A stretch of 64,000 bases of DNA from Chelatococcus sp. (GCA_003248805.1 QFQY01000010.1:34082-98081), one strand, 5' to 3'; shown: positions 50,197 through 59,805, counted from the stretch's first letter. The notes: generated by a model from the letters alone, not told the origin. Numbers and translations are program-made.

Positions 50197-52881
50197 ATGG
50201 CTGGCGGGAAATGGGTCTACACCTTCGGCGACGGCAAGGCCGAGGGTGAGGCGGGCATGAAGAACCTCCTCGGCGGCAAGGGCGCCAACCTCGCCGAGAT
50301 GAGCAATCTGGGTCTCCCGGTTCCGCCCGGCTTCACCATCACCACCGAGGTCTGCACGTACTACTACGACAACGGCAAGACCTATCCCGCCGAACTGGAG
50401 GCGCAGGCGAAGGCGGCGCTGGCCGAGATGGGCCGCCTGACGGGCAAGACCTTCGGCGATCCCGCCAACCCGCTGCTCGTCTCGGTGCGCTCCGGCGCCC
50501 GCGCCTCGATGCCCGGCATGATGGACACCGTCCTGAACCTCGGCCTCAACGACGTCACGGTCGAGGCGGTCGCGAAGGCCTCGGGCGACGCGCGTTTCGC
50601 CTGGGACAGCTACCGCCGCTTCATCACCATGTATTCCAACGTGGTGCTCGACCTCGACCACGGCCATTTCGAGGAGGCGCTGGAGGACTACAAGGAGCGC
50701 AAGGGCCTGCATCTCGACACCGACCTCTCGGCCGATGACTGGAAGGTTCTGGTCGGCAAGTACAAGGAGCTGGTGCGCAAGCATCTCGGTTCCGACTTCC
50801 CGCAGGATCCGCAGGCGCAGCTCTGGGGCGCGGTCGGCGCCGTGTTCTCCTCCTGGATGAACGCCCGCGCGATCAAGTATCGCGAGCTCAACGGCATCCC
50901 GGCCTCCTGGGGCACGGCGGTCAACGTCCAGTCGATGGTCTTCGGCAACATGGGCGAGACCTCCGCGACCGGCGTCGCCTTCACCCGCAATCCCTCGACC
51001 GGCGAGAACGCGCTCTATGGCGAGTTCCTGATCAACGCCCAGGGCGAGGACGTGGTCGCCGGCATCCGCACGCCGCAGGACATCACCGAGAAGGCCAAGA
51101 TAGAGGCCGGCTCCGACAAGCCTTCGATGGAGAAGGCGATGCCGGAGGCCTATGCCGAGCTGGTGCGCATCTACCACATCCTGGAGAAGCACTATCGCGA
51201 CATGCAGGACATGGAGTTCACCATCCAGGAGGGCAAGCTCTGGATGCTGCAGACCCGGTCCGGCAAGCGCACCGCCAAGGCGGCGCTGAAGATCGCGGTC
51301 GATCTCGCCAGCGAGGGGCTGATCAGCCAGGAGGAGGCGGTCAAGCGCGTCGAGCCGGGCGCCCTCGACCAGCTCCTGCACCCGACCATCGATCCCAAGG
51401 CCGAGCGCCGCATCCTGACGACCGGCCTGCCGGCCTCGCCCGGCGCCGCCGCCGGCGAGATCGTGTTCAATTCGGACGATGCCGAGGCCGCTAGGAAGGC
51501 CGGCCGCAAGGTCATCCTCGTGCGCGTCGAGACGAGCCCTGAGGACATCCACGGCATGCACGCCGCCGAGGGCATCCTGACCACGCGCGGCGGAATGACC
51601 TCGCATGCCGCCGTGGTGGCGCGCGGCATGGGCAAGCCCTGCGTCTCCGGCGCCGGCCAGATCCGCGTCGACTACGCCAAGGGCACGCTGAGCGTCGGCG
51701 GCACCACGCTGAAGGCCGGCGATTTCATCACCATCGACGGTGGCGTCGGCCAGGTGATGCTCGGCGAGATCAAGATGCAGAAGCCCGAGCTTTCGGGCGA
51801 TTTCAGCACGCTGATGGGCTGGGCCGACAAGGTGCGGCGCCTCAAGGTGCGCGCCAACGCCGAGACGCCCGACGATGCCCGCACCGCGCGCGAGTTCGGC
51901 GCCGAGGGCATCGGGCTGTGCCGCACCGAGCACATGTTCTTCGAGGAAGGCCGCATCCAGCCGATGCGCGAGATGATCCTCGCCCAGGACGACAAGGGCC
52001 GGCGCGCCGCGCTCGCCAAGCTGCTGCCGATGCAGCGCCAGGACTTCGTCCAGCTCTTCACCATCATGCACGGGCTGCCGGTGACGATCCGCCTGCTCGA
52101 TCCGCCGCTGCACGAGTTCCTGCCGCATGGCGAGGCCGAGATCGCCGCCGTGGCCTCGGCGCTCGGCGTGACGCCCGATGCGCTCAAGCAGCGCGCCAAC
52201 GAGCTGCACGAGTTCAACCCGATGCTCGGCTTCCGGGGCTGCCGGCTCGCCGTCGCCTATCCCGAGATCGCCGAGATGCAGGCGCGCGCCATCTTCGAGG
52301 CGGCCGTGATCGCGGCGAAGGAAACCGGCAAGCCGGTGATCCCGGAGGTCATGGTGCCGCTCGTCATGGGCGTGGCCGAGCTCGACCTGGTCAAGGCGCG
52401 CATCGACGCCATGGCCAAGGAGGTCATCGCCGAGAGCAAGGTCGATCTGACCTATCAGGTCGGCACGATGATCGAGCTGCCGCGCGCCGCGCTGCGCGCC
52501 GCGGAAATCGCGAAGAGCGCGGAGTTCTTCTCCTTCGGCACCAACGACCTGACGCAGACCACGCTCGGCATCAGCCGCGACGATGCCGGCTCCTTCCTCG
52601 GCGCCTACACCGCCAAGGGGCTGCTCGCCGCCGATCCCTTCGTCACCATCGATCAGGAGGGCGTCGGCGAGCTGGTGAGGCTCGCCGCCCAGCGCGGCCG
52701 CAAGGCGCGCCCCGGCATCAAGCTCGGCATCTGCGGCGAGCATGGCGGCGATCCGGCCTCGATCGGCTTCTGCGAGAGCGTCGGGCTCGACTACGTCTCC
52801 TGCTCGCCCTTCCGGGTGCCGATCGCGCGTCTGGCGTCGGCGCAGGCCGCGCTGGGCGCCGTCAGCGCGAAGGAAGGCTGA
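50197..52881 (+). CDS. ppdK: Pyruvate, phosphate dikinase
   Basis: This 894-residue enzyme interconverts pyruvate, ATP and phosphate with PEP, AMP and pyrophosphate. The N-terminal nucleotide domain starts with KWVYTFGDGKAEGEAG and has GGKGANLAEM and SVRSGARASMPGMMDT. The swivelling phosphohistidine domain has the His in GGMTSHAAVVARGMGKPC (about residue 470). The C-terminal PEP/pyruvate barrel ends with the catalytic Cys in GICGEHGGDP. ATG at 50197 is chosen because GAGAAGG lies 9 nt upstream. Confidence 0.97.
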   Translation: MAGGKWVYTFGDGKAEGEAGMKNLLGGKGANLAEMSNLGLPVPPGFTITTEVCTYYYDNGKTYPAELEAQAKAALAEMGRLTGKTFGDPANPLLVSVRSGARASMPGMMDTVLNLGLNDVTVEAVAKASGDARFAWDSYRRFITMYSNVVLDLDHGHFEEALEDYKERKGLHLDTDLSADDWKVLVGKYKELVRKHLGSDFPQDPQAQLWGAVGAVFSSWMNARAIKYRELNGIPASWGTAVNVQSMVFGNMGETSATGVAFTRNPSTGENALYGEFLINAQGEDVVAGIRTPQDITEKAKIEAGSDKPSMEKAMPEAYAELVRIYHILEKHYRDMQDMEFTIQEGKLWMLQTRSGKRTAKAALKIAVDLASEGLISQEEAVKRVEPGALDQLLHPTIDPKAERRILTTGLPASPGAAAGEIVFNSDDAEAARKAGRKVILVRVETSPEDIHGMHAAEGILTTRGGMTSHAAVVARGMGKPCVSGAGQIRVDYAKGTLSVGGTTLKAGDFITIDGGVGQVMLGEIKMQKPELSGDFSTLMGWADKVRRLKVRANAETPDDARTAREFGAEGIGLCRTEHMFFEEGRIQPMREMILAQDDKGRRAALAKLLPMQRQDFVQLFTIMHGLPVTIRLLDPPLHEFLPHGEAEIAAVASALGVTPDALKQRANELHEFNPMLGFRGCRLAVAYPEIAEMQARAIFEAAVIAAKETGKPVIPEVMVPLVMGVAELDLVKARIDAMAKEVIAESKVDLTYQVGTMIELPRAALRAAEIAKSAEFFSFGTNDLTQTTLGISRDDAGSFLGAYTAKGLLAADPFVTIDQEGVGELVRLAAQRGRKARPGIKLGICGEHGGDPASIGFCESVGLDYVSCSPFRVPIARLASAQAALGAVSAKEG

Positions 52882-52941
52882 CCGGGCAAGGTGGCGGCGG
52901 GGCCGGCCGGTGGCGGCCCCGCATGCTCGCTTCTACGGGCG

Positions 52942-53211
52942 TCAGCTCTGCCCGGCCAGCACCGAGAAGATCGAAAACAGCTCCAGGCTGACCGCCGGTG
53001 CGATCATCGTCACCAGCAGGATATGGACACGTCGCTGCCAGGCTGGTGAAAAGGGGTGCGGTGCGCTCGCGAGCCCGTCCTCGATGCTCCGGGAGAACCA
53101 GCTCAGGAGCTTCAGGCCGGCCGCGGCGCTCCGGCCCGGCGAGCCCGCTGCCGCGGCGGCCAGGAAGGGCCCCAGTCCGATCAGAAATTCACGAAGTGCC
53201 GACACGATCAT
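52942..53211 (-). CDS. Small hydrophobic protein
   Basis: This 89-residue protein has an N-terminal hydrophobic segment (LREFLIGLGPFLAAAAAG) and a C-terminal membrane helix (VHILLVTMIAPAVSLELFSIFSV). AAAGGACAG precedes the ATG. It converges with ppdK. No family is recognised; it may be a real small membrane protein or a chance reading frame. Confidence 0.4.
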   Translation of the reverse strand: MIVSALREFLIGLGPFLAAAAAGSPGRSAAAGLKLLSWFSRSIEDGLASAPHPFSPAWQRRVHILLVTMIAPAVSLELFSIFSVLAGQS

Positions 53212-53298
53212 TGGCTGTCCTTTCGCCCGGACCTGTCAGAGGCCCTTTCACGATCTGGCGATCGTTCGTGCTACCTTCAAGTGACCGGGGGCGTTCCC

Positions 53299-54000
53299 AT
53301 GAGTAGTCGCGTCACCACCGTCGGTTTCGACGCCGACGACACGCTCTGGCAGAACGAGCAGTTCTTCCGGCTGACGGAGGAGCGTTTCGTTGCGCTGCTC
53401 GGCGAGCATGGCGAGGCGGCCGAGATCTCCGGCCGCCTGCTCGAGGCGGAGCGGCGCAACCTCGCCTTCTACGGCTTCGGCATCAAGGGCTTCGTGCTCT
53501 CGATGATCGAGACGGCGATCGAGGTGACGGACGGCAGGGTCGACCCGCGCGTGATCGGCGAGCTGCTCGCCGCAGGCCGCGAGATGGCGGCGCACCCGGT
53601 CGAGCTGCTGCCTCACGCCCGCGAGGCGCTCGAGGCGCTGGCAGGGCGTTATCGGCTGGTGCTGGTGACGAAGGGCGATCTGTTCGATCAGGAGCGCAAG
53701 CTCGCGCAGTCCGGCGTCGGCGATGCCTTCCACGCCGTCGAGATCGTCAGCGACAAGAACGAGGCCACCTATCGCCGGGTCTTCGCGCGCCATGGCGACG
53801 GCCCCGAGCGGGCGATGATGGTGGGAAATTCGCTGAAATCCGACGTGATTCCCGCGCTCCAGGCCGGTTCCTGGGCCGTCCATGTCCCTCACGAGCTGAC
53901 CTGGGCGCTGGAGCATGCCGAGGAGCCGCGGGAGCTGGAACGCTATCGCAGGCTCCCGAGCCTCGCCGGACTGGACGATCTGCTGCGCGAACTCGGCTGA
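53299..54000 (+). CDS. HAD superfamily hydrolase
   Basis: This 233-residue HAD-fold hydrolase has motif I FDADDTLW (nucleophile Asp and acid Asp), motif II around VLVTKGD, and motifs III/IV around SDKNEATYRRVF and MMVGNSLKSDVIPALQAG. A cap-like helical region spans residues 20-110. It resembles phosphoglycolate or nucleotide phosphatases; substrate unknown. Transcription faces the GGDEF/EAL gene (convergent). Confidence 0.9.
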   Translation: MSSRVTTVGFDADDTLWQNEQFFRLTEERFVALLGEHGEAAEISGRLLEAERRNLAFYGFGIKGFVLSMIETAIEVTDGRVDPRVIGELLAAGREMAAHPVELLPHAREALEALAGRYRLVLVTKGDLFDQERKLAQSGVGDAFHAVEIVSDKNEATYRRVFARHGDGPERAMMVGNSLKSDVIPALQAGSWAVHVPHELTWALEHAEEPRELERYRRLPSLAGLDDLLRELG

Positions 54001-54009
54001 GCTTGCGGC

Positions 54010-56796
54010 TCAGTTCGTGACGACCCGCAACCGCCGGCGGCGCTGCGCCGGGCCGGGCGCCAGCAGGGCCGGCACGTCCGAGGCGGGGCAGGGCTCGCTG
54101 AAGAGGAAGCCCTGCACCTCGGTGCAGTGCTCGGCGGTGAGGAACTCGAGCTGAGCCTCGGTCTCGACGCCTTCGGCCGTGGTCGCGATCCCGAGTGTCT
54201 CGCACAGCCCCGTGACGGCCCGGATGATCGCGCGGCTCTCTTCCTCTTCGCCCAGGCTGCGGACGAAGGAGGCGTCGATCTTGATCTTGTCGAAGGGGAA
54301 GCTGCGCAGGTAGCCGAGCGAGGAGCAGCCGGTTCCGAAATCGTCCATGGTGATCTTCACGCCCATCGATTTCAGCTTGAACAACGTCGCGCTCGCCGCC
54401 TCGATATTGGCGAGGAGTGCGTTCTCCGTGATCTCGATGTCGAGCCGCGACGGGGCGAGCCCCGAACTCTGCAGCGCCTGCGTGACGGCGTCGGACAGCC
54501 CGCGATGGGCGAGTTGCACCGGCGAGACATTGACCGCGACCTTGATCCGGTCCGGCCATTTCGTGGCGTCGGCGCAGGCCTGCTTCAGGACCCACTCGCC
54601 CAGCGGCACGATCTGGCCCGTCTCTTCGGCGAGCGGGATGAACTCCGCCGGCTGGAGCATGCCGCGCGTCGGATGGTTCCAGCGCAGCAGCGCCTCGAAG
54701 CCGGAGAACTCGCGGCTCTCGGCCTTCACCAGCGGCTGGTAGTGGAGTTCGAACTCGTTTTCGGCCAGCGCGCGCCGCAGCGACATCTCCATCATCCGCC
54801 GCTGCTGCATGCGCGCATCCATGGCGGGCTCGAAGAAGAAGAACCGCCCGCGTCCCTCTTCCTTGGCGCGGTAGAGCGCGATGTCGGCGCTCTTCAGCAC
54901 GCGGTCGGGGTCGTCGGTCCGGCCGATCACCGCGATGCCGACGCTGGCGCCGATGACGAGCTGGTGGCCGAGCAGTTCGTAGGGCTGGCTCAGCGCGTCG
55001 ATCAGCCGCTCGGCCAGTGCCGAGGCGCCGACCGGCTGCGGCACGCCCGTCTGGGCGATCGCGAATTCGTCGCCGCCGAGCCTGGCCACGGTGTCGCCCT
55101 CGCGCGTGGCGGCCTGGATTCGTTGTGCCACCGTGCAGAGAAGGGCGTCGCCGACGGGATGGCCGAGGGTGTCGTTGATCTCCTTGAAGCGGTCGAGGTC
55201 GATGCAGAGCACCGCTTCCGGTTGGCCGCGCCCGGCGCGAGCGACGGCCTGTTCCAGCCGTTCGCGGAAAAGCAGGCGGTTCGGCAGCCCGGTCAAGGCG
55301 TCGTGATGGGCCATGTGGGCGATGCGTGCCTGAGCCTGCCGGCGCGCATCGACATCCTCGAAGACGCCGACCCATTCGGTCACGGCGCCGGACTCGTCCA
55401 GGATCGGGGCGCCGCGCGCCCGCACCCAGCGCCATCGGCCGGTGCCGGTGGCGACGCGGAACTCGGCGTCGAGCGGCGCCAGGGCGGGGCGCACCTCGTC
55501 GATCGCGGCGGTGACGAGCGGGCGGTCCGCCGGATGGATGCTGTTCATCCAGCCACGGCCGAACGCCGCCGCCTCGGGCTGGCCCGTCAGCTCGGCCCAG
55601 CCGCCGGCGGAGACCATGGCGCCCGACGGATCCCAACGCCAGAACACGAGCGCTCCGAACTCGGCGAGCGTGCGGTAGCGGCGTTCGCTCGTCGCCAGCA
55701 CACCGGCCATCTGCCGCTCGGCTTCGGCGCGCGCGCGCAGAGCCGTCTCGGCGGCTTCGATGCTCTGCCGCAGCGCCTCGAACTCGGCGATGGGCGAAGG
55801 TGGGATCGTTTCCTCGGTACGGGGCTTGGCGCCTTGCGCCACCGCGCCGGCGCGGCGGGCCAGTGCCTGGACCGGCCTCAGCACCAGCCGGGAAATCCAG
55901 GCGATGGCGGCCAGCGCGAGCAATATGGCGACGCCGCCGCCGAGCGCGAGTTCGATCAGGGGCTCCTGCCAGCGCGCGTCGAAGGCCACGCTCGGCTCGC
56001 CGACGACGACGACCCAGCCGGGCGTGCCGTGCAACTCCTGGAAGGCCAGGACGATCGGCGTTCCTTCCTTGCTCTCCGCCCGGAACGTGCCGGCATCGGC
56101 GCCCACGGCCTTGAGCCGCGCCCAGTCCGGAACCGGCTGGCCGATATGGCGTTCGGGGTCGAGCGAGCGCGCGACGAGATGGCCTGTGCCATCGGTGACG
56201 GCGACGAGGATTCCCGACAGGCCGCTCTCGCGCTGCTGCAGGGACCGCACGAGCTTCTCGGGCGCGATCGTCAGGGTCGCGACACGGGTCGAGCCGTCCG
56301 CGCGAGCCTGGGGCACGGCGATGGCGATCTGAGGCCTCCCCTCCGGCTGCGCGGTGAACAGGTTCGAGACGACCGGCTGACGGGTGGCGGCGGCGCGGTC
56401 GGCGAGCTCGTCGCCTTCGTGCCCCTCGCCGTCCTCGCGCCCGACGCGATCCTGGATGACGATCCGCCCTTCGAGAGGCACGCTCGTGCTGTTCAGCCGG
56501 CTTCGGCTCAGGCCTTCGGCCATGCTCGTTCGCGAGCCGCCGGCACCCGGAGCGACATTGGCCAGCACGCCCAGCATCGCCGTGGTGTGCTCGAGCTCGC
56601 CCTCGACGGCGCGCGCCAGCGTCCGGGCCGTATCCTGCAACCGGGTCGTCGAGGCTTCGCGGAACGCCACGCCCGCCCGCCAGACGGCGAGGCCGGCGGC
56701 CGCCATCGTCGGGATGAGGGCGACGAGGATCAGGGCGGCGAGATAGCTGCGCAGCGGCCTTCGCCCGCCCAAAGGGTGAATAGACTGCTGGGACAA
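54010..56796 (-). CDS. Membrane-anchored PAS-GGDEF-EAL c-di-GMP enzyme
   Basis: This 928-residue protein has an N-terminal membrane helix (residues 10-40) and a periplasmic Cache-like domain (about 40-285) ending in a second helix. A PAS domain (about 395-500; FGALVFWRWDPSGAMVSAGG) follows. The GGDEF domain holds ARLGGDEFAIAQ, with the inhibitory-site REGD five residues before GGDEF. The EAL domain holds FEALLRW, VNVSPVQLA, EITENALLA, DDFGTG, KIDASF and AEGVE. All catalytic residues of both domains are present. The start is TTG with a strong GGAGGA seven bases upstream. Confidence 0.93.
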   Translation of the reverse strand: MSQQSIHPLGGRRPLRSYLAALILVALIPTMAAAGLAVWRAGVAFREASTTRLQDTARTLARAVEGELEHTTAMLGVLANVAPGAGGSRTSMAEGLSRSRLNSTSVPLEGRIVIQDRVGREDGEGHEGDELADRAAATRQPVVSNLFTAQPEGRPQIAIAVPQARADGSTRVATLTIAPEKLVRSLQQRESGLSGILVAVTDGTGHLVARSLDPERHIGQPVPDWARLKAVGADAGTFRAESKEGTPIVLAFQELHGTPGWVVVVGEPSVAFDARWQEPLIELALGGGVAILLALAAIAWISRLVLRPVQALARRAGAVAQGAKPRTEETIPPSPIAEFEALRQSIEAAETALRARAEAERQMAGVLATSERRYRTLAEFGALVFWRWDPSGAMVSAGGWAELTGQPEAAAFGRGWMNSIHPADRPLVTAAIDEVRPALAPLDAEFRVATGTGRWRWVRARGAPILDESGAVTEWVGVFEDVDARRQAQARIAHMAHHDALTGLPNRLLFRERLEQAVARAGRGQPEAVLCIDLDRFKEINDTLGHPVGDALLCTVAQRIQAATREGDTVARLGGDEFAIAQTGVPQPVGASALAERLIDALSQPYELLGHQLVIGASVGIAVIGRTDDPDRVLKSADIALYRAKEEGRGRFFFFEPAMDARMQQRRMMEMSLRRALAENEFELHYQPLVKAESREFSGFEALLRWNHPTRGMLQPAEFIPLAEETGQIVPLGEWVLKQACADATKWPDRIKVAVNVSPVQLAHRGLSDAVTQALQSSGLAPSRLDIEITENALLANIEAASATLFKLKSMGVKITMDDFGTGCSSLGYLRSFPFDKIKIDASFVRSLGEEEESRAIIRAVTGLCETLGIATTAEGVETEAQLEFLTAEHCTEVQGFLFSEPCPASDVPALLAPGPAQRRRRLRVVTN

Positions 56797-56809
56797 GGCC
56801 GTTTCCTCC
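56794..56809 (-). promoter_or_regulatory. Shine-Dalgarno and TTG start of the GGDEF/EAL gene
   Basis: GGAGGA (56804-56809, minus strand) lies 7 nt before TTG (56794-56796). This decides the start over ATG/GTG codons far upstream, where the frame runs into non-coding DNA. Confidence 0.7.
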
Positions 56810-57166
56810 GCTGGCCGATCGTGCAATCTGTGCGGGAAGTCGTGTACAAATCGCCAAGTCGGCTCGGCGGTTTTTCGCCGCCCCCGGGCTGCACGAAAGG
56901 CGCGCGCCGGCGGCGCGGGCTGCCGCTTTGCCCTGCGCGGCCGTGTCCTATCGGCAGCGGCTGGACCGGCTGCGCATTTTCTGATAGGGGTGACCCCGTA
57001 AGACGAGATGCGGCCGGGTTCTGGCCACTCATCCGTTCGGCCGGGTTCCGGTCGGCGGGCACGAATCAGATCCACCACACATCGCTACAAGACCGGAGCG
57101 AGGCGTCCGCGCGTCGAGTTCCGGGACTCATCGAACACGCGGATCTGAAACGTAAGGAACTCGCCT
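56797..57166. other. Divergent region between the GGDEF/EAL and cold-shock genes
   Basis: This 370-bp gap has no gene. Its right part is probably the long 5' leader of the cold-shock gene, which in csp mRNAs folds differently at low temperature. AAGGA lies just before the GTG start. Its left part holds the promoter of the c-di-GMP gene. No confident promoter boxes were found. Confidence 0.45.
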
Positions 57167-57376
57167 GTGAACAAGGGCACCGTGAAGTGGTTCAACGCCA
57201 CCAAGGGCTATGGCTTCATCACCCCCGAGGCCGGCGGCCCGGATGTCTTCGTCCATATCAGCGCTGTCGAGCGCGCCGGCCTGCGCGAGCTGCGTGACGG
57301 CCAGCCCGTCTCCTACGAGCTGATCGCCGATCGCAAGACCGGCAAGACCTCGGCCGGCAACCTCGCCGTCGCCTGA
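57167..57376 (+). CDS. Cold-shock protein (CSD)
   Basis: This 69-residue nucleic-acid chaperone has RNP1 KGYGFIT and RNP2 VFVHISAVE, and starts with MNKGTVKWFNATKGYGFI. GTG is the start codon; AAGGA precedes it. Csp proteins melt RNA structure to aid translation. It heads a same-strand cluster with a DEAD-box helicase and an IF-1 gene. Confidence 0.96.
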   Translation: MNKGTVKWFNATKGYGFITPEAGGPDVFVHISAVERAGLRELRDGQPVSYELIADRKTGKTSAGNLAVA

Positions 57377-57592
57377 GACGTCCAGACCGTGGCCTGGTGA
57401 CCAGGCTCTCGTCTGACTCTGCGGAACCGGGCCGGCCTCAGGCCCGCCCGGTCCACGACAAGCCTGCCGGCGCTGTGGCCTAGCGGTTCGCCGGCGGGAC
57501 CGATTATCTGATTTCAAGGCCGGATGCGGGCCTTGCGGCGCAGCCGAATTCCACATGCGCCCCCTGCATCGCGGCGACCGGAAAGACTTTTC

Positions 57593-59050
57593 TTGACCAA
57601 CTTCACCGCTCTCGGACTCGCCGAGCCGCTCCTCAAGGCGCTCGCGTCCGAAGGTTATGAGACTCCCACGCCGATCCAGGCGCAGGCCATCCCCTCCATC
57701 CTCAAGGGCCGCGACCTTCTCGGCGCCGCCCAGACCGGAACCGGCAAGACGGCGGCTTTCTCGCTGCCGATGCTCGACAAGCTGATCGCGACGCCGCGCC
57801 GGCTTCAGCCGCGCTCGGTGCGCGCGCTCGTCCTCTCGCCGACCCGTGAGCTCGCGGCGCAGATCGAGGCCTCGATCCGCACCTACGCCCAGTTCACCAC
57901 CATCCGCTCGACCGTGATCTTCGGTGGCGTGCCCGTCGGCAAGCAGATCCGCGCGCTCGGCGAGCGCGTCGACATCCTCGTCGCGACGCCCGGCCGCCTG
58001 CTCGACCTCGTCGACCAGCGCGCCGTCTCGTTGCGCGAGATTGAGTTCCTGGTGCTCGACGAAGCCGACCAGATGCTCGACCTCGGCTTCATCCACGCGC
58101 TGCGCCGCATCTCGACGCTGATCCCGAAGGAGCGGCAGACGCTGCTGTTCTCCGCGACGATGCCGAAGCCGATCCGCGAGATCGCCTCGGCCTATCTGAC
58201 CGATCCCGTCGAGGTCGCGGTCGCGCCTGTCGCCACCACGGCCGAGAAGATCGACCAGCGCGTCATCTTCACCGAGCCCGGCGACAAGCCGGCTCTGCTG
58301 GCGAAGACGCTGAGCGTGCCGGAGCTCGAGCGCGCGATCGTCTTCACCCGCACCAAGCACGGCGCCGACAAGGTCGTCCGCCAGCTCGGCCAGTCGGGCA
58401 TCGAGGCGGCCGCGATCCACGGCAACAAGAGCCAGGGCCAGCGCGAGCGGGCGCTGGGCGCCTTCCGTGACGGCTCCCTGCGCATCCTCGTCGCGACCGA
58501 CATCGCCGCCCGCGGCATCGATGTCGACGGCGTCAGCCATGTCGTGAACTTCGACCTGCCGAACGTGCCGGAGACCTATGTCCACCGCATCGGCCGCACG
58601 GCGCGCGCCGGGGCCTCGGGCCTCGCCATCGCCTTCTGCACGCCGGAGGAGCGGGGCGATCTCGCCGCCATCGAGAAGCTGACCAAGGTCGCGATCACGC
58701 CGGTCGGCGCCGTGCCTTACTGGGACGGGCGCACGCCGAAGAAGCCGCCGCAGAATCAGGGTCGCGGCGGTCGCGGCCAGTCCGGCGGACATCACCAGGG
58801 CGGCAACGGCCAGCGCAACGGCCGGCCGGCCCAGAACGGCCAGGGCAAGCCCGGCGGCCAGCGCCCGCAGCAGGCCCGCCAGGATCAGCCCCGGTCCGAG
58901 CAGCCCCGCCAGGAGCGGCCGCAGCGCAGCGAGCCGCACGGCCAGCGAAAAGACGTCGGTTCCGCCAAGGAAGGACTTGGCGGCGTCGCGTTCTTGCAGC
59001 AAAGAACTCAGCAACCACGCACCAACGGCGCCCGGCGGCGCGCGAACTGA
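57593..59050 (+). CDS. DEAD-box RNA helicase, RhlE type
   Basis: This 485-residue ATP-dependent RNA helicase has the Q-motif TPTPIQAQAIPSI, Walker A AQTGTGKT, PTRELA, TPGRLLDLV, DEAD box VLDEADQMLDLGF, SAT, and HRIGRTARAG. The last 110 residues are Gly/Gln/Arg-rich, like RNA-binding tails of RhlE. TTG at 57593 gives the family start (TNFTALGL) and is preceded by GGAAAG; an ATG 69 nt upstream is also in frame. It probably remodels rRNA or mRNA at low temperature. Confidence 0.93.
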   Translation: MTNFTALGLAEPLLKALASEGYETPTPIQAQAIPSILKGRDLLGAAQTGTGKTAAFSLPMLDKLIATPRRLQPRSVRALVLSPTRELAAQIEASIRTYAQFTTIRSTVIFGGVPVGKQIRALGERVDILVATPGRLLDLVDQRAVSLREIEFLVLDEADQMLDLGFIHALRRISTLIPKERQTLLFSATMPKPIREIASAYLTDPVEVAVAPVATTAEKIDQRVIFTEPGDKPALLAKTLSVPELERAIVFTRTKHGADKVVRQLGQSGIEAAAIHGNKSQGQRERALGAFRDGSLRILVATDIAARGIDVDGVSHVVNFDLPNVPETYVHRIGRTARAGASGLAIAFCTPEERGDLAAIEKLTKVAITPVGAVPYWDGRTPKKPPQNQGRGGRGQSGGHHQGGNGQRNGRPAQNGQGKPGGQRPQQARQDQPRSEQPRQERPQRSEPHGQRKDVGSAKEGLGGVAFLQQRTQQPRTNGARRRAN

Positions 59051-59129
59051 CGCGGCTACGCCAGAACCGGGAGCGGCGGCGAAAGCGATCGCTGCTCCCA
59101 GCGCCCACGGGCTGACGAAGGACGACAGA

Positions 59130-59399
59130 ATGGCGAAGGAAGAACTTCTCGAATTCGACGGCACGGTGGTCGAAGTGCTGCCGGACGGCAATTATCGGGT
59201 GAAGCTCGACAATGACCACGTGATTCTGGCCTATGCGGCCGGCAAGATGAAGAAGAACCGCATCCGCACCATCGCGGGCGACCGGGTGGTCGTGGAGATG
59301 TCCCCCTACGATCTCGATCGGGGCCGCATCAACTTCCGCCAGAAGACCGCGGGTCCCGCGCCCTCCGGCCCGCCGCGCCAGAACTTTCGCCGGCGCTGA
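59130..59399 (+). CDS. infA: Translation initiation factor IF-1, extended variant
   Basis: This 89-residue OB-fold factor is bound in the 30S A site. MAKEELLEFDGTVVEVLPDG is the canonical start. It differs from the usual 72-residue IF-1 by a C-terminal Pro/Arg-rich extension (TAGPAPSGPPRQNFRRR). It is probably a second infA copy of the kind found beside csp and helicase genes in Hyphomicrobiales. Confidence 0.92.
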   Translation: MAKEELLEFDGTVVEVLPDGNYRVKLDNDHVILAYAAGKMKKNRIRTIAGDRVVVEMSPYDLDRGRINFRQKTAGPAPSGPPRQNFRRR

Positions 59400-59407
59400 T
59401 CGCCGCG

Positions 59408-59677
59408 ATGCGCTTCAAGCCGATCGAGCTCGCCTTCATCGCGTTGGGCGGTGCGCTCGGCCTGCTGACCGGGCTGGCCGTCAAGGCCGGCCTGCTGCCG
59501 CAAGGCGGAGCGGTGCCCCCGTTCCTGATCCTGCTGCTGGGCCTCGGTCTCGTCGAGATCGTCGCGGCCTATGCCACGGGGCGCCCGCCGGGCATGCTCG
59601 TGGCGATGCCCGCCCGCATGCTCGCCTTCGCGCTCGGCGTCGGCCTGCTCTTGCTGCTGGGCGGCCAGCTCTCCTGA
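59408..59677 (+). CDS. Small three-helix membrane protein
   Basis: This 89-residue protein has three hydrophobic segments: LAFIALGGALGLLTGLAV, FLILLLGLGLVEIVAA and MLAFALGVGLLLLLGGQL. It lies 8 bp after infA, so probably cotranscribed. No family is recognised. Confidence 0.65.
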   Translation: MRFKPIELAFIALGGALGLLTGLAVKAGLLPQGGAVPPFLILLLGLGLVEIVAAYATGRPPGMLVAMPARMLAFALGVGLLLLLGGQLS

Positions 59678-59710
59678 CGAGCGCCTTCGGGCATTCCCGA
59701 AAATCCGGCC

Positions 59711-59740
59711 AAAAAAAACCCGGCATCGCTGCCGGGCTTT
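59711..59740 (-). terminator. Terminator for the repeat-protein gene
   Basis: On the minus strand a 6-bp stem CCCGGC/GCCGGG with loop AGCGAT is followed by a run of eight T. The T-run direction shows that it serves the minus-strand gene ending at 59806. The stem may also help end the infA transcript. Confidence 0.85.
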
Positions 59741-59805
59741 GAAGGTGGTCTGTCCGTGGTGGTGAATTCAAGTGCTACATAAAAACTGCGTCTGACTTCG
59801 GTGAT

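Noticed and set aside
50056..52743. 895-residue minus-strand frame opposite ppdK
   Set aside because: It is antisense to a complete pyruvate phosphate dikinase; the length results from high GC and codon bias.
52897..52922. Possible terminator after ppdK
   Set aside because: An 8-bp GCGGGGCC/GGCCCCGC stem is present but no T-run follows, so it was not listed.
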